DNA of 36,568 bases from Rhodospirillaceae bacterium (GCA_002717185.1 PBDC01000006.1:1-36568); one strand, 5' to 3'. Numbered from the stretch's first letter, positions 16,848 through 27,176 are shown. A program made the numbers and translations. Notes: a model not told the origin generated them from the sequence alone.

Positions 16848-17756
16848 CTAAGAAGCGGCGGCGAGGCCGTTCTTGTCTTTTACCTGACGCGCCCGCCGGG
16901 CTTCACCTTCAACGCGCAGCGTGTTACGATTCTCAGGACCTATATAGTTATATACGTGGCGCCAGCCCTCACCCTCCGGCCACGGGATCGGCGATCGCAC
17001 CGTGGTCCGCGGCGCAACGGCCGTCTCTAGCAAGTCAATCGCCTGCCCGGTGATCGCCGCCTGAGCTGTCCGATCATAGGGTGGTCCGGCCGGATTGCCG
17101 AGCGGGAAGTCGGTGAAGAGAAGCCGTGAGACCCCGCAATGCTCAACGATGTCCTTACCGGACCCGATGATCACGGTGGGAATACCAGCCTCTTCGATAG
17201 CACGTCCAACCAAACTCACGGTTTGGTGGCAAACTGGTCATATGGGAACCAAAATTGCTACGTCAGCCCGGTCCTCCTGACACAGCTCCACAATATGCGG
17301 CGCATCCTGATTAAGGGTTTGCATCTGGCTGTATGTCGTCGGCACGCCGTGAAAACGCTCAGTCAGCCCGCTAATCCGGCCTTCCGTCGCTAGGGCTTGC
17401 AGTGCCAGCACCGGCAGATAGCTCTCCCGATCACGCATATGGGTCGTTTTTTTGTCCCAGGCTAGATACTCAGTGTGCAGGTCTGCAGGCGTGCCCTCAG
17501 TTGATCCGCTCCATACCTCTTTAAGTTTGCGGTTACCGTCCCTCGGTCCACCGGGTGGACTCGACGTAGTTATGATTACAACTTTACTCTCCGACAATGG
17601 CTTTATTAGCTTTGTGAAAGGCACCTCGTCATATTGTGACCACTGATAGTCGTTATTGTAGCCCAGCGCCCGGTAATAGCGACGTGTTCGCTCCATATAG
17701 CCAACAGGGTCAGTCAAGCCTACCTTTGTATTTAGGTTCACACTGCGCTCCATCAT
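16848..17756 (-). CDS. Glycine/sarcosine/betaine reductase selenoprotein B-like protein with in-frame UGA (probable selenoprotein)
   Basis: Read through one TGA at 17238-17240 this is a single frame of 302 residues plus TAG stop. The first part (residues 1-172) holds VPFTKLIKPLSESKVVIITT and ELCQEDRADVAILVPI. The TGA is codon 173, then PVCHQTVSLVGRAIEEAGIP and LLFTDFPLGNPAGPPYD follow in the same frame. This is the GrdB/PrdB-like family (component B of glycine/betaine/sarcosine or D-proline reductases), in which the site is a redox Cys or Sec in [U/C]xxC. Here it would be U173-x-x-C176. A hairpin with SECIS geometry starts 8 nt after the UGA. If Sec is inserted, this is a thiol/selenol oxidoreductase; otherwise it is a truncated pseudogene. 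No sel genes are in the window. Start ATG 17756 or the adjacent ATG 17753. Confidence 0.78.
17206..17229 (-). promoter_or_regulatory. Putative bacterial SECIS hairpin
   Basis: On the minus strand, arms CCACCAAAC and GTTTGGTTGG pair over nine base pairs with one bulged U, closing a five-base loop CGTGA with G at loop position 2. The loop begins 17 nt after the UGA (17238-17240). A short stem at this distance, a small apical loop with an early G and a bulged U are the published features of bacterial SECIS elements recognised by SelB. Here the bulged U is on the 3' arm, whereas in E. coli fdhF it is on the 5' side. Confidence 0.6.
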
Positions 17757-18448
17757 CTTAAAATTGATGCATTCTGATAGAAAAGGAGCATTTGGTCCAG
17801 GTATTCACTAATTCTGTTTATTATAGACGGTATATTCCGCCTCACGCGCAACGCCGCTGGCATAGGCTTACTGCTAAATTAGTATGCCTGCCCTAACACA
17901 AGCATCAAATCTGTTGAGTACACCTTGCAAAATGGAAACTTAATACGTTTCTAAAAGACAAAATTACAGGCCGGCGAAATTCCATGCTATCTCAAAATTT
18001 TACTAATTGAAGTCTTCAAACAGCAAGAAATGTATCAGCTAGGCAGAAGCACTTAATTGGAAAGTGATTAGTTCAGAAAAGCAAGCGCAACAGTAAAAGT
18101 AACCTTGCGGAAATATTTTGCATTTTACAGAAGTTCCTCAGGCCATAAGAAGATTTTTAAATCTTTACGTCAATCATATTCAAAATATAATTTGATTTCG
18201 GCTGGTGATCAAAATTTTTACAGAATTATATGCTCCTTAAAACTTTTTAGCGCAGTCTCCATATCTAGAGATTGGCATTCACTAATTTATCATTGCTGTT
18301 ATATCTGTGAGCAGCGAGCTATCAATTCATGAGATACCTTCAATAGAAATAAAATTTATACAATCTTTTATGAATTGGCCAGGGGGTATTGACTTCTTTC
18401 GGAAAAGTATTAAAACGGCTCCGGAAATAAATTTTTAGTTTAATGATC

Positions 18449-18486
18449 CTACCGCCATCTGGGTGCACTCACCCAGATGGCGGTAG
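18449..18486. repeat. Perfect palindrome with 17-bp arms and 4-base loop
   Basis: CTACCGCCATCTGGGTG (18449-18465) and its exact reverse complement (18470-18486) flank the loop CACT. It is GC-rich in an AT-rich surround. No T-run follows on either strand, so it is not a standard rho-independent terminator. It lies about 150 bases before pseB, at the composition boundary, and could be a processed RNA hairpin, a protein-binding site, a transcription barrier or a mobile repeat. Confidence 0.85.
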
Positions 18487-18559
18487 CGTGTTCAATCAAA
18501 TTAATTTCTAAAATAACTCAATCAAGGAACCTGTGAAGAACCCACAGTTTCTAGCGTTA

Positions 18560-18565
18560 TATAAT
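18560..18565 (+). promoter_or_regulatory. Candidate -10 box for the glycan operon
   Basis: TATAAT about 73 bases upstream of pseB, downstream of the long palindrome. No good -35 at 16-18 bases is visible. It is the only consensus -10 hexamer I see in front of the 19-gene train, so it is a plausible but weak promoter call. Confidence 0.3.
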
Positions 18566-18637
18566 GGTGCATTTTCACAGTTTGCTTAGATAATACATCG
18601 GTTTCTGAATCCATTGCCCGAAGGGTTTTCACATTAA

Positions 18638-20799
<2,162 letters not shown>

Positions 20800-20843
20800 C
20801 TTAACTCAGTCAATCAAACGGTTACATAAAGCTATCAGCAGAG

Positions 20844-22358
20844 ATGCACGTTCTTATAAATATTTCACCCAATTTTTTTCGGTTCGCGCCTTTGATCGCA
20901 CGGCGTTTAACAGAACTGCGTCCCGACACCCGAATTAGCGTTATAGCGCATGGCGGCCAAACAGTCGTAGAGGGATTTCGAGCACGCACCTCCGGACTAA
21001 AAATAGAAAAAATCCATGATATTTCTGGACTTGAAAAGCTATGGCTAAAAATTCCCTACAGACGAGGTAGTCTGCGCAAACATGAAATTATTCTAAAAGC
21101 CAATACCGTTAACAGGATAATGACAGCGGACCGGCTGGTTGGCGCTGGGTATATCAGGGGCGGAGAAATTGCTACCACCCCACTTTCCAATTATTGTAGG
21201 ACCGATGAACTTCGTCATCGCTACTTGATTGGATTGCTTGACTTTTTTTATGACTGGTTCAAAAGCAATCCGCCAGACGTTATTCTCAGCTACGGGGTAG
21301 CAGGCTCTGTAACGTTGACAATGTCGCTAATGGCAGAGCATTTCAAAATTGCTTTCAGACGTATTAACGCCATCCGACTTGCTGACAGAAATATTATAGA
21401 CTCTTCATACTTAAATTTAGGAACTCCTTTAAAATGTCTTTACGCTCGAGCTTTGAATGACAAGGCCGTAGTTGCGGATACGCTCGATGAAGCCTGCAAA
21501 ATACTCTCGAAGGCGAGGAAGACACCGCAAGCGCCTGATTATCATGCAGCAGTACGGAAAAACGTACTTAAACTGCCGCCCATTATTGATCTTGCAGCGC
21601 TAGTATGGCGCTTTTGTTCGCGCCGCCCTCCAGATTCAATTTCAAGCCCGTTCCATTTATCTAGGTTATCTTGGGAAATACGGCGTTGGTTGAGAGCGCA
21701 TTGGGCACTACGAATACAATCCTATGATTCATGGGATAATTTACAGTCAAGTAAATTTGTTTACTACCCCCTGCAGTTTGACCCTGAAGCCGCCACCATG
21801 GTTCTAGCCCCACAGGCTACCAATCAACTCCTAGTTCTTGAATTGCTATCTAAAGCCATACCTGCGGAGTGGTCGTTAGTGGTGAAAGACCATTACACGA
21901 TGCTAGGCAGGCGCCCTGCGTCATTTTACAAAAGCTTGAAATCTATACCTAAAGTCCAGTTTCTTCCCGTAACAACTAGCTCTTTCGAACTAATTCAAAA
22001 TAGTGAATTAGTAGTTACTGTTACAGGGACTGCGGCGTGGGAGGCGATGCTAATGGGCAAACCGGCCCTTATGCTCGGCCCTACACATTTTCAGAATATT
22101 GGCGAAGGTTTCGTTTATGAAAATAACATCAGTGCGCTGCCAGATGCCATAGAACGAGCACTTAAAATTACACCGGTACCGCAACACAAACTTGAGCTTT
22201 ATTTAGCGGTGATGTTGAAGGCATCCTTCCCCATGTCGGGCTCGGTATTAGTTGATCCTGCCCTTCCAGACCGAGTTTTAGGTGCACAGACCGAAGCCAT
22301 AGAAGCTATTGCACAAAGCCTTGCAGAGATAAATCAATCTCAGCAGGTAAAACAGTGA
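20844..22358 (+). CDS. Capsule-type (KpsC/surface carbohydrate) glycosyltransferase-like protein
   Basis: A 504-residue protein. The N-terminal half is poorly conserved (LINISPNFFRFAPLIARRL; later PPDVILSYGVAG). The C-terminal half looks like the capsule polysaccharide biosynthesis family: FVYYPLQFDPEAATM, WSLVVKDHYTMLGRRP, SFELIQNSELVVTVTGTAAWEAMLMGKPALM. That last segment is the family's nucleotide-sugar loop. Members transfer Kdo or other ulosonic acids onto glycan chains, so transfer of the nonulosonic acid made by its neighbours is a reasonable inference. It sits between pseC and pseF, with its stop overlapping the pseF GTG. The start ATG 20844 has only a weak purine-rich leader. Confidence 0.7.
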   Translation: MHVLINISPNFFRFAPLIARRLTELRPDTRISVIAHGGQTVVEGFRARTSGLKIEKIHDISGLEKLWLKIPYRRGSLRKHEIILKANTVNRIMTADRLVGAGYIRGGEIATTPLSNYCRTDELRHRYLIGLLDFFYDWFKSNPPDVILSYGVAGSVTLTMSLMAEHFKIAFRRINAIRLADRNIIDSSYLNLGTPLKCLYARALNDKAVVADTLDEACKILSKARKTPQAPDYHAAVRKNVLKLPPIIDLAALVWRFCSRRPPDSISSPFHLSRLSWEIRRWLRAHWALRIQSYDSWDNLQSSKFVYYPLQFDPEAATMVLAPQATNQLLVLELLSKAIPAEWSLVVKDHYTMLGRRPASFYKSLKSIPKVQFLPVTTSSFELIQNSELVVTVTGTAAWEAMLMGKPALMLGPTHFQNIGEGFVYENNISALPDAIERALKITPVPQHKLELYLAVMLKASFPMSGSVLVDPALPDRVLGAQTEAIEAIAQSLAEINQSQQVKQ

Positions 22359-23068
22359 AAGAGCTTAGAAAGCCCCGAGTTTTGGGACTTATTCCCGCCA
22401 AAGGTAGTTCGACACGATTGTTTAAGAAAAACATTCGGCTTTTAGAAGGCAGGCCGCTAATCGCCTGGGCCGCCGACGCCGCCACAAATAGCGGCGTTAT
22501 CGACAGAACAATACTTTCAACAGAGTCAAAGGAGATAGAAGCCGTCGCATCTGCATGGGGGATAGATGTTCCCTTCATGAGGCCGGCTTACTTAGCTAAG
22601 AACCCTTATGGCATCGTCGATGTTGCACTTCACGCCCTTGACACTTTGGAAACGCAAAACGATGTCTTTGACCGACTTATCATCCTTTTACCGACCGCGC
22701 CTCTTCGAACAGGAGATGATATTCGAAACGCCTATAATTTATTTGATAAAAAGAAAGGTAAGTTTTTGATGAGCGTTTCCGAATATTCCCAAGCACCATT
22801 CACGGCTATGAACATTGACAAAAGAGAATTTCTAAGACCTTGTTTTCCCGAATTCCTGCAATTGCAGTCTCAGAAGTTCCCTAAAGCCTATTGCGCAAAC
22901 GGGGCCATACATATTCTCGATATTCAGGCGTTCCGGGAAACAGGTGATTATTATTCCGACCCACTCATTCCTTTTGTGATGCCTATAGAAAAATCTGCAG
23001 ATATAGATACTGAGCTAGATTATAAGTGGGTACAATTTCTTCTTCGGAATACGACTGGGACCAAATGA
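22355..23068 (+). CDS. pseF: CMP-nonulosonate (pseudaminate) cytidylyltransferase
   Basis: A 237-residue nucleotidyltransferase of the NeuA/PseF/KdsB type, which activates the nonulosonic acid with CTP. The N-terminal signature VLGLIPAKGSSTRLFKKNI (family: IPARxGSKxxxxKN) binds CTP. The stretch LIILLPTAPLRTGDDI matches the conserved LQPTSPLR loop, and IEKSADIDTELDY contains the metal-binding DIDxxxD. The start is GTG 22355, overlapping the previous TGA (GTGA); the stop overlaps pseG (ATGA). PseF rather than NeuA is assigned from the pseB/C/G/H neighbours. Confidence 0.88.
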   Translation: MKELRKPRVLGLIPAKGSSTRLFKKNIRLLEGRPLIAWAADAATNSGVIDRTILSTESKEIEAVASAWGIDVPFMRPAYLAKNPYGIVDVALHALDTLETQNDVFDRLIILLPTAPLRTGDDIRNAYNLFDKKKGKFLMSVSEYSQAPFTAMNIDKREFLRPCFPEFLQLQSQKFPKAYCANGAIHILDIQAFRETGDYYSDPLIPFVMPIEKSADIDTELDYKWVQFLLRNTTGTK

Positions 23069-24102
23069 GCAATGTCACTGTAATATTTCGTACCGTTGCA
23101 GGTTTAGAGACAGGGGGTGGGCACCTAATGCGTTGTACCGCATTAGGATACGCGCTAAAGGATAAAGGTTGCGATGTTGAGTTTAGCGTTAATAAGAAAG
23201 CCCCTAACTTTGTCCCTCTTGTAAAAGAATTTTCCTATCGCGAGGAAAGCCAGCAAGAATTCCTCTCCACCGTCAGAACGGGAAAAAGAGATCACAATGT
23301 CTTAATAGTCGACGATTACGGTTGGAATATGGATAACGATAAGGAGTGCAGACAAGCTTTCCCCCACATGGTGGCTTTAGACGACCTTGCTAACCGTCGA
23401 CGAGATGTTGATTTACTCATTGATTCGAATTTGAATAGAGAAGTTCAACATTATCGTCACCTGTTGCCAAATACCTCAATAATCTTGACTGGTACAAAAT
23501 ACGCTATGTTAAGGCCCGAATTTAGAACAGAACGTTGCTCTGCACTAAAACTCCGCGCTGGAATGAAAGGTCTTAAAACAATTTTACTAACACTTGGTCT
23601 TGGTAACAATGTAACTCCTCTCAATGACGTTATGCAGGCCCTCCGGGATCTGCCAAAAAACATCGCGATACACGTTGTTTCAGGGCAGACGGGCACGTTG
23701 GATACAATCCAACGTGACAAACGATTTAGGTTTTACGGCTATGTTACTGACATGGTCTCGTTAATGAAAAAGGCTGACGTATGTATCGGTGCAGGAGGGA
23801 GTTCATCATGGGAACGATGCTGCCTTGGTTTACCGTCTATTCAAATTGTGCTCGCGGAAAACCAACAATTCATTGCTCAACAACTAGAGTATGCTGGAGC
23901 AACCATTACGCTCGACTACAAAGCAACTGGTTTTTCTAAATGCCTAAACAAAGTCTTGTCGCGCTTAATTCATGAACCAAACGAACTACGACAAATGTCA
24001 CTTGCTGCGGCTGCTGTTTGCGATGGAGCGGGTGCGGATAGGTCAGCAACCGCGATAATAAAATTAACTAAGCCATCTCAACGATTGATACATCATGGTT
24101 AA
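23065..24102 (+). CDS. pseG: UDP-2,4-diacetamido-2,4,6-trideoxy-beta-L-altropyranose hydrolase
   Basis: A 345-residue GT-B-like hydrolase that removes UDP from the bis-acetamido sugar before condensation with PEP. The N-terminal TGGGHLMRCTALGYALKDKG includes the catalytic His20 (His17 in the Campylobacter enzyme). ALDDLANRRRDVDLLIDSNL and CIGAGGSSSWERCCLGLPSI (UDP-binding) are typical PseG landmarks. I chose ATG 23065 for its ATGA overlap with pseF; a longer frame starting at 23026 adds 13 unrelated residues. It overlaps the synthase gene by 8 bases. Confidence 0.93.
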   Translation: MSNVTVIFRTVAGLETGGGHLMRCTALGYALKDKGCDVEFSVNKKAPNFVPLVKEFSYREESQQEFLSTVRTGKRDHNVLIVDDYGWNMDNDKECRQAFPHMVALDDLANRRRDVDLLIDSNLNREVQHYRHLLPNTSIILTGTKYAMLRPEFRTERCSALKLRAGMKGLKTILLTLGLGNNVTPLNDVMQALRDLPKNIAIHVVSGQTGTLDTIQRDKRFRFYGYVTDMVSLMKKADVCIGAGGSSSWERCCLGLPSIQIVLAENQQFIAQQLEYAGATITLDYKATGFSKCLNKVLSRLIHEPNELRQMSLAAAAVCDGAGADRSATAIIKLTKPSQRLIHHG

Positions 24103-25150
24103 CAAAGTCTTTATCGGTCAGCGCGCTATCGGAGAAGGCCACCCAGCCTACATTGTAGCGGAAATTGGCATCAACCATGGCGGCGATATTACTCTAGCAA
24201 AAAAAATGATCGATGCCGCGAAGTCCTCCGGCGTTGATGCAGTTAAATTCCAGAACTACAAAACAGAAGACTTCGTACCAACACGAAAAGAGACACACTC
24301 CTATATTTCAAATGGTAAAGCCATAACGGAAACACAGTATGACTTGTTCAAACGATATGAACTTTCCAACGCTCAAATCGTGGAGTTAGCTCAGTATTGC
24401 CAAAATAAATGTATCGATTTTCACAGCACCCCCACTAATAAAGAAGGTGTACTGCTTCTTAAGCGGGTAGGTGTCAAAGTTTTAAAAAATGGATCTGATT
24501 ATCTCTCTAACATTCCCTTAATAGAAGATATGGCAGCGGCTGGTCTGCCAACGGTTCTATCAACTGGCATGGCGACAATTGAAGAAATAAAAGAAGCAAT
24601 CAATAGTTATAAAAATGCCAAGGGCAAAAATTTAATCCTACTGCATTGCGTCTCCCAGTATCCAACACCCCTTGATGAATTAAAACTTAAGCGCATTACA
24701 TTTTTGCAAAATTCATTTAAAATTCCTGTGGGCTTTAGCGACCATTCCAGTGGTGTTGAAGCAGCACCATTAGCAATAGCGCTCGGAGCTTGCTGGATAG
24801 AAAAACATTTTACTCTGGACCGGTCACTCCCAGGCCCAGATCATACTTTCTCCTGCACACCAACAGAAATGCAAAATTTAGTTCGCGTTGTTCGAGCTGC
24901 TGAAACCGCACTTTCATTCAATTCAAACAGACCAATCAGCAGGAACGAGGAAAAAAGTAGAGCTTTATACCGTCTATCATGTGCTGCCTCTAGAAATTTA
25001 AAAGCTGGGACAGTTCTAACCTTATCAGATATTGCCTTCTTCCGGCCGGGTAATGGTTTTCCTCCAAAGGATGTATCATCTTTGATAGGCCGTACGTTAT
25101 CAACGCCCATTCAACGTGGCTCAATATTTCTAAAAGACTTCTTTATATGA
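24095..25150 (+). CDS. NeuB-family nonulosonic acid synthase (PseI/LegI/NeuB role)
   Basis: A 351-residue enzyme condensing PEP with a 6-deoxy hexosamine to give a nonulosonic acid. The TIM barrel begins IVAEIGINHGGD (Asn27-His28), and Lys51 lies in VDAVKFQ. The metal ligands are His217 in GFSDHS and His238 in EKHFTLD; GPDH follows at 247-250. A C-terminal SAF/antifreeze-like domain (about 290-351) is present. The position between pseG and pseH predicts a PseI role, yet its motifs (AEIGINH, FVPTRKETH) look more like NeuB/LegI/SpsE than canonical PseI, which has AELSANH. So the exact sugar is uncertain. Confidence 0.88.
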   Translation: MVNKVFIGQRAIGEGHPAYIVAEIGINHGGDITLAKKMIDAAKSSGVDAVKFQNYKTEDFVPTRKETHSYISNGKAITETQYDLFKRYELSNAQIVELAQYCQNKCIDFHSTPTNKEGVLLLKRVGVKVLKNGSDYLSNIPLIEDMAAAGLPTVLSTGMATIEEIKEAINSYKNAKGKNLILLHCVSQYPTPLDELKLKRITFLQNSFKIPVGFSDHSSGVEAAPLAIALGACWIEKHFTLDRSLPGPDHTFSCTPTEMQNLVRVVRAAETALSFNSNRPISRNEEKSRALYRLSCAASRNLKAGTVLTLSDIAFFRPGNGFPPKDVSSLIGRTLSTPIQRGSIFLKDFFI

Positions 25151-26499
25151 AACACATCGCCGTAATAGGGGCCGGAATGCGTGGTATCACCGGCGCTATA
25201 CTACTTCGCAAAGCAGGGTATGACGTTACACTCATAGAAGCAGCAGAATTGCCCGGCGGCATTTTACTGTCCAAAGAATGGGAAGGCCTCTATGTGGATA
25301 TGGGTTGTCACATATTGGACTTTTCCCACGAAGGTTCCGCCCAACTTTATAAAGAAATTCTAGCGGATAAGCTTCATCCCGTGGAACGCAGTTATAGATC
25401 GATTAATAGAGGTATTGCGAGCACAGATATCGCTGTTCCAGATATGAGCCGTTTTCCAGAATACGAACAAGCGGCAGCGATAGATTCATTACTTGGAAGG
25501 GATATTGGCACAGAGCGAAGCCCGACGTTGAAAACATTCTTTAATGAGCGCTATGGGAATATTGCAGGTGACTACATCGCGGAATGCACAAGAAAAATGA
25601 CAGGCGTTGACCCACATACTCTTGCGCCAGAAGCATTCGCTTTGACACCACTAATGAGCCGTATTCGCATAGGCTCAGACAAAAAAATGCGAATACTCAA
25701 GAAAAACCGGGAACTTTCAGATATTTTAGCGGCCTCAAATGTAAGTGATGTGAATGAACTTAGTTCAAATACCTCCATACCATTCCACCGGAATTATTAC
25801 CCTTCGGAACGGGGTATGCGGGGCTTTTGCGAAGCCGCTGCCGAATACCTTAGGAAAATTGGTATCTCTACAAATCTTTCCGAAGTCATTAACGCTATTC
25901 GCCCCTATGGCCACGGCTTAGAGATAAGTACACAGTCAGAAAAAGTATTTAGAGCCGATATGTGTTACTGGTCTATCCCGCCAGCAATTTTTTTAAATTT
26001 AATTGGCCAATCAAATCCCACAGCAAACTTTGTTACGCCTTGGTCGATGTTAATTTACGCTTTTAAAACCGACCCTGCAGCGATAAGCGACATTCTTTAT
26101 TCCCATGACTACTCAAACCAGAACCTTTGTTTTCGAGGGTCTACACCAGGTAAATATGGAAGACAAACCGATTTGGCAGGACAGACGTACGTTTGCGCAG
26201 AGGTACCTGCTCAAACAAAATCTGTACCTTGGCGGTCAGCTGAAGAAAATACCGACCGAGTTTGGTCTGAGTTAAAAAACATGGCTATTGTCGATAAAAG
26301 CGCCTCATATTCAGGACACAGAGTCGAAAAATTACCCGTGGTGCTAATGTTACCGAAAAATGGATGGTATTCGGCGGATAAGGCGCTCAACAGTTTATTA
26401 GCCTCCTATTCTCCTAATATTCGGTTTGGGAATAATAGCCTGTTGGGGAAATCTGCTATCGTGGAGTCCGTTTCTAGAGACCTTGAGGACTTAATTTGA
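25147..26499 (+). CDS. FAD/NAD(P)-binding amine-oxidase-like oxidoreductase
   Basis: A 450-residue protein with an N-terminal Rossmann FAD motif GAGMRGITG (8-16), acidic Glu31 at the end of beta2 and the following LPGG, as in protoporphyrinogen oxidase, phytoene desaturase and UDP-galactopyranose mutase-like proteins. DMGCHILDF is the usual FAD-flanking segment, and RNYYPSERGMRGFCEAAAEY resembles the P-x-GGM substrate region. Its place inside a sugar pathway suggests redox or mutase chemistry on a nucleotide- or lipid-linked sugar, but the substrate is unknown. Start ATG 25147 overlaps the synthase stop (ATGA). Confidence 0.72.
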   Translation: MKHIAVIGAGMRGITGAILLRKAGYDVTLIEAAELPGGILLSKEWEGLYVDMGCHILDFSHEGSAQLYKEILADKLHPVERSYRSINRGIASTDIAVPDMSRFPEYEQAAAIDSLLGRDIGTERSPTLKTFFNERYGNIAGDYIAECTRKMTGVDPHTLAPEAFALTPLMSRIRIGSDKKMRILKKNRELSDILAASNVSDVNELSSNTSIPFHRNYYPSERGMRGFCEAAAEYLRKIGISTNLSEVINAIRPYGHGLEISTQSEKVFRADMCYWSIPPAIFLNLIGQSNPTANFVTPWSMLIYAFKTDPAAISDILYSHDYSNQNLCFRGSTPGKYGRQTDLAGQTYVCAEVPAQTKSVPWRSAEENTDRVWSELKNMAIVDKSASYSGHRVEKLPVVLMLPKNGWYSADKALNSLLASYSPNIRFGNNSLLGKSAIVESVSRDLEDLI

Positions 26500-27176
26500 T
26501 TCATAAAATATCTGATTTTTGGAACAAAAAATACCTATCCGGGCACAGGCAAAATTATCCCTGGGACACTGTAGTGAGTTTCCTCATGGGTAATGTGCGC
26601 CAAAGTGGACTTTGCCCTACTTCTCTAAAAGTGTTGGAAGTGGGATATGGCACTGGTGCAAATTTACGATTCGCTGCCCGGGAGGGTTTTGAAGTGGCCG
26701 GTATCGAAATCAGCGAAGAGGCTGTTGCAGTTGCGCAGAGTAGTTTTGCAAAGGAGGGTTTGGTAGGCGATTTGCAGCAAGGTTGTTTTACGGAGCTACC
26801 GTTTAAAAGCGAATATTTCGATCTAATTATCGACCGTGCGGCCCTTACTTGTGTTTCACTCAAGGAAATAGAGGCTGCCGTTTCTGAAATCGCACGAGTC
26901 TCTAAACCAAACGCAAAGTTTCTGTTCAATTGTTACTCGGATACCCATTCAAGTGCACGCAGCGGCACGGCATCTCAGGGACGGGTGCGCAAAGGCATTT
27001 CCCAAGGGAGCCTAGCAGGTATGGATCACATAGCGTTTCTTTCAGCAAATGACATTTATGAAATTTTTTCTAACAACTGGGAGTTAGAGTCCATGAAGAG
27101 GATGGAAATATTAGATCTAGTGATACCTGATGTCCAAATACATTCGGAATGGCGGGTAGTTGCTATAAAGCTTTAA
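26496..27176 (+). CDS. Class I SAM-dependent methyltransferase
   Basis: A 226-residue Rossmann methyltransferase. Motif I is VLEVGYGTGANLRFA (about residues 46-60), followed by the acidic beta2 end IEIS. A motif II/III region, FDLIIDRAALTCV, and LFNCYSD follow. The start is TTG 26496 overlapping the preceding TGA (TTGA). It likely O- or N-methylates a sugar of the glycan; first of three methyltransferases in the train. Confidence 0.82.
   Translation: MIHKISDFWNKKYLSGHRQNYPWDTVVSFLMGNVRQSGLCPTSLKVLEVGYGTGANLRFAAREGFEVAGIEISEEAVAVAQSSFAKEGLVGDLQQGCFTELPFKSEYFDLIIDRAALTCVSLKEIEAAVSEIARVSKPNAKFLFNCYSDTHSSARSGTASQGRVRKGISQGSLAGMDHIAFLSANDIYEIFSNNWELESMKRMEILDLVIPDVQIHSEWRVVAIKL

Larger units (their letters stand above)
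17757..18637. other. AT-rich boundary region, no convincing gene
   Basis: About 880 bases between the GrdB-like gene and pseB. Composition drops sharply to AT-rich here and stays so to the right. The only frame of any length (18105-18332, plus) lacks a family signature and has biased, intergenic-like composition. Contents I can support: the long palindrome at 18449-18486 and a TATAAT-like box at 18560-18565 upstream of pseB. I see no tRNA, integrase or insertion sequence. Confidence 0.5.

Noticed and set aside
17238..17240. TGA read as an ordinary stop, giving two separate small genes (17238-17756 and 16848-17219)
   Set aside because: Both pieces are parts of one family protein in the same frame, the TGA falls exactly on the redox residue, and a SECIS-type hairpin follows. 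A plain nonsense mutation remains the alternative.
18105..18332. Small plus-strand open frame in the AT-rich boundary
   Set aside because: No recognisable motif, no Shine-Dalgarno and composition like the surrounding non-coding DNA.
18449..18486. Palindrome as a rho-independent terminator
   Set aside because: Neither strand has a T-run after the stem, and there is no gene directly upstream on the plus strand; kept as a repeat instead.
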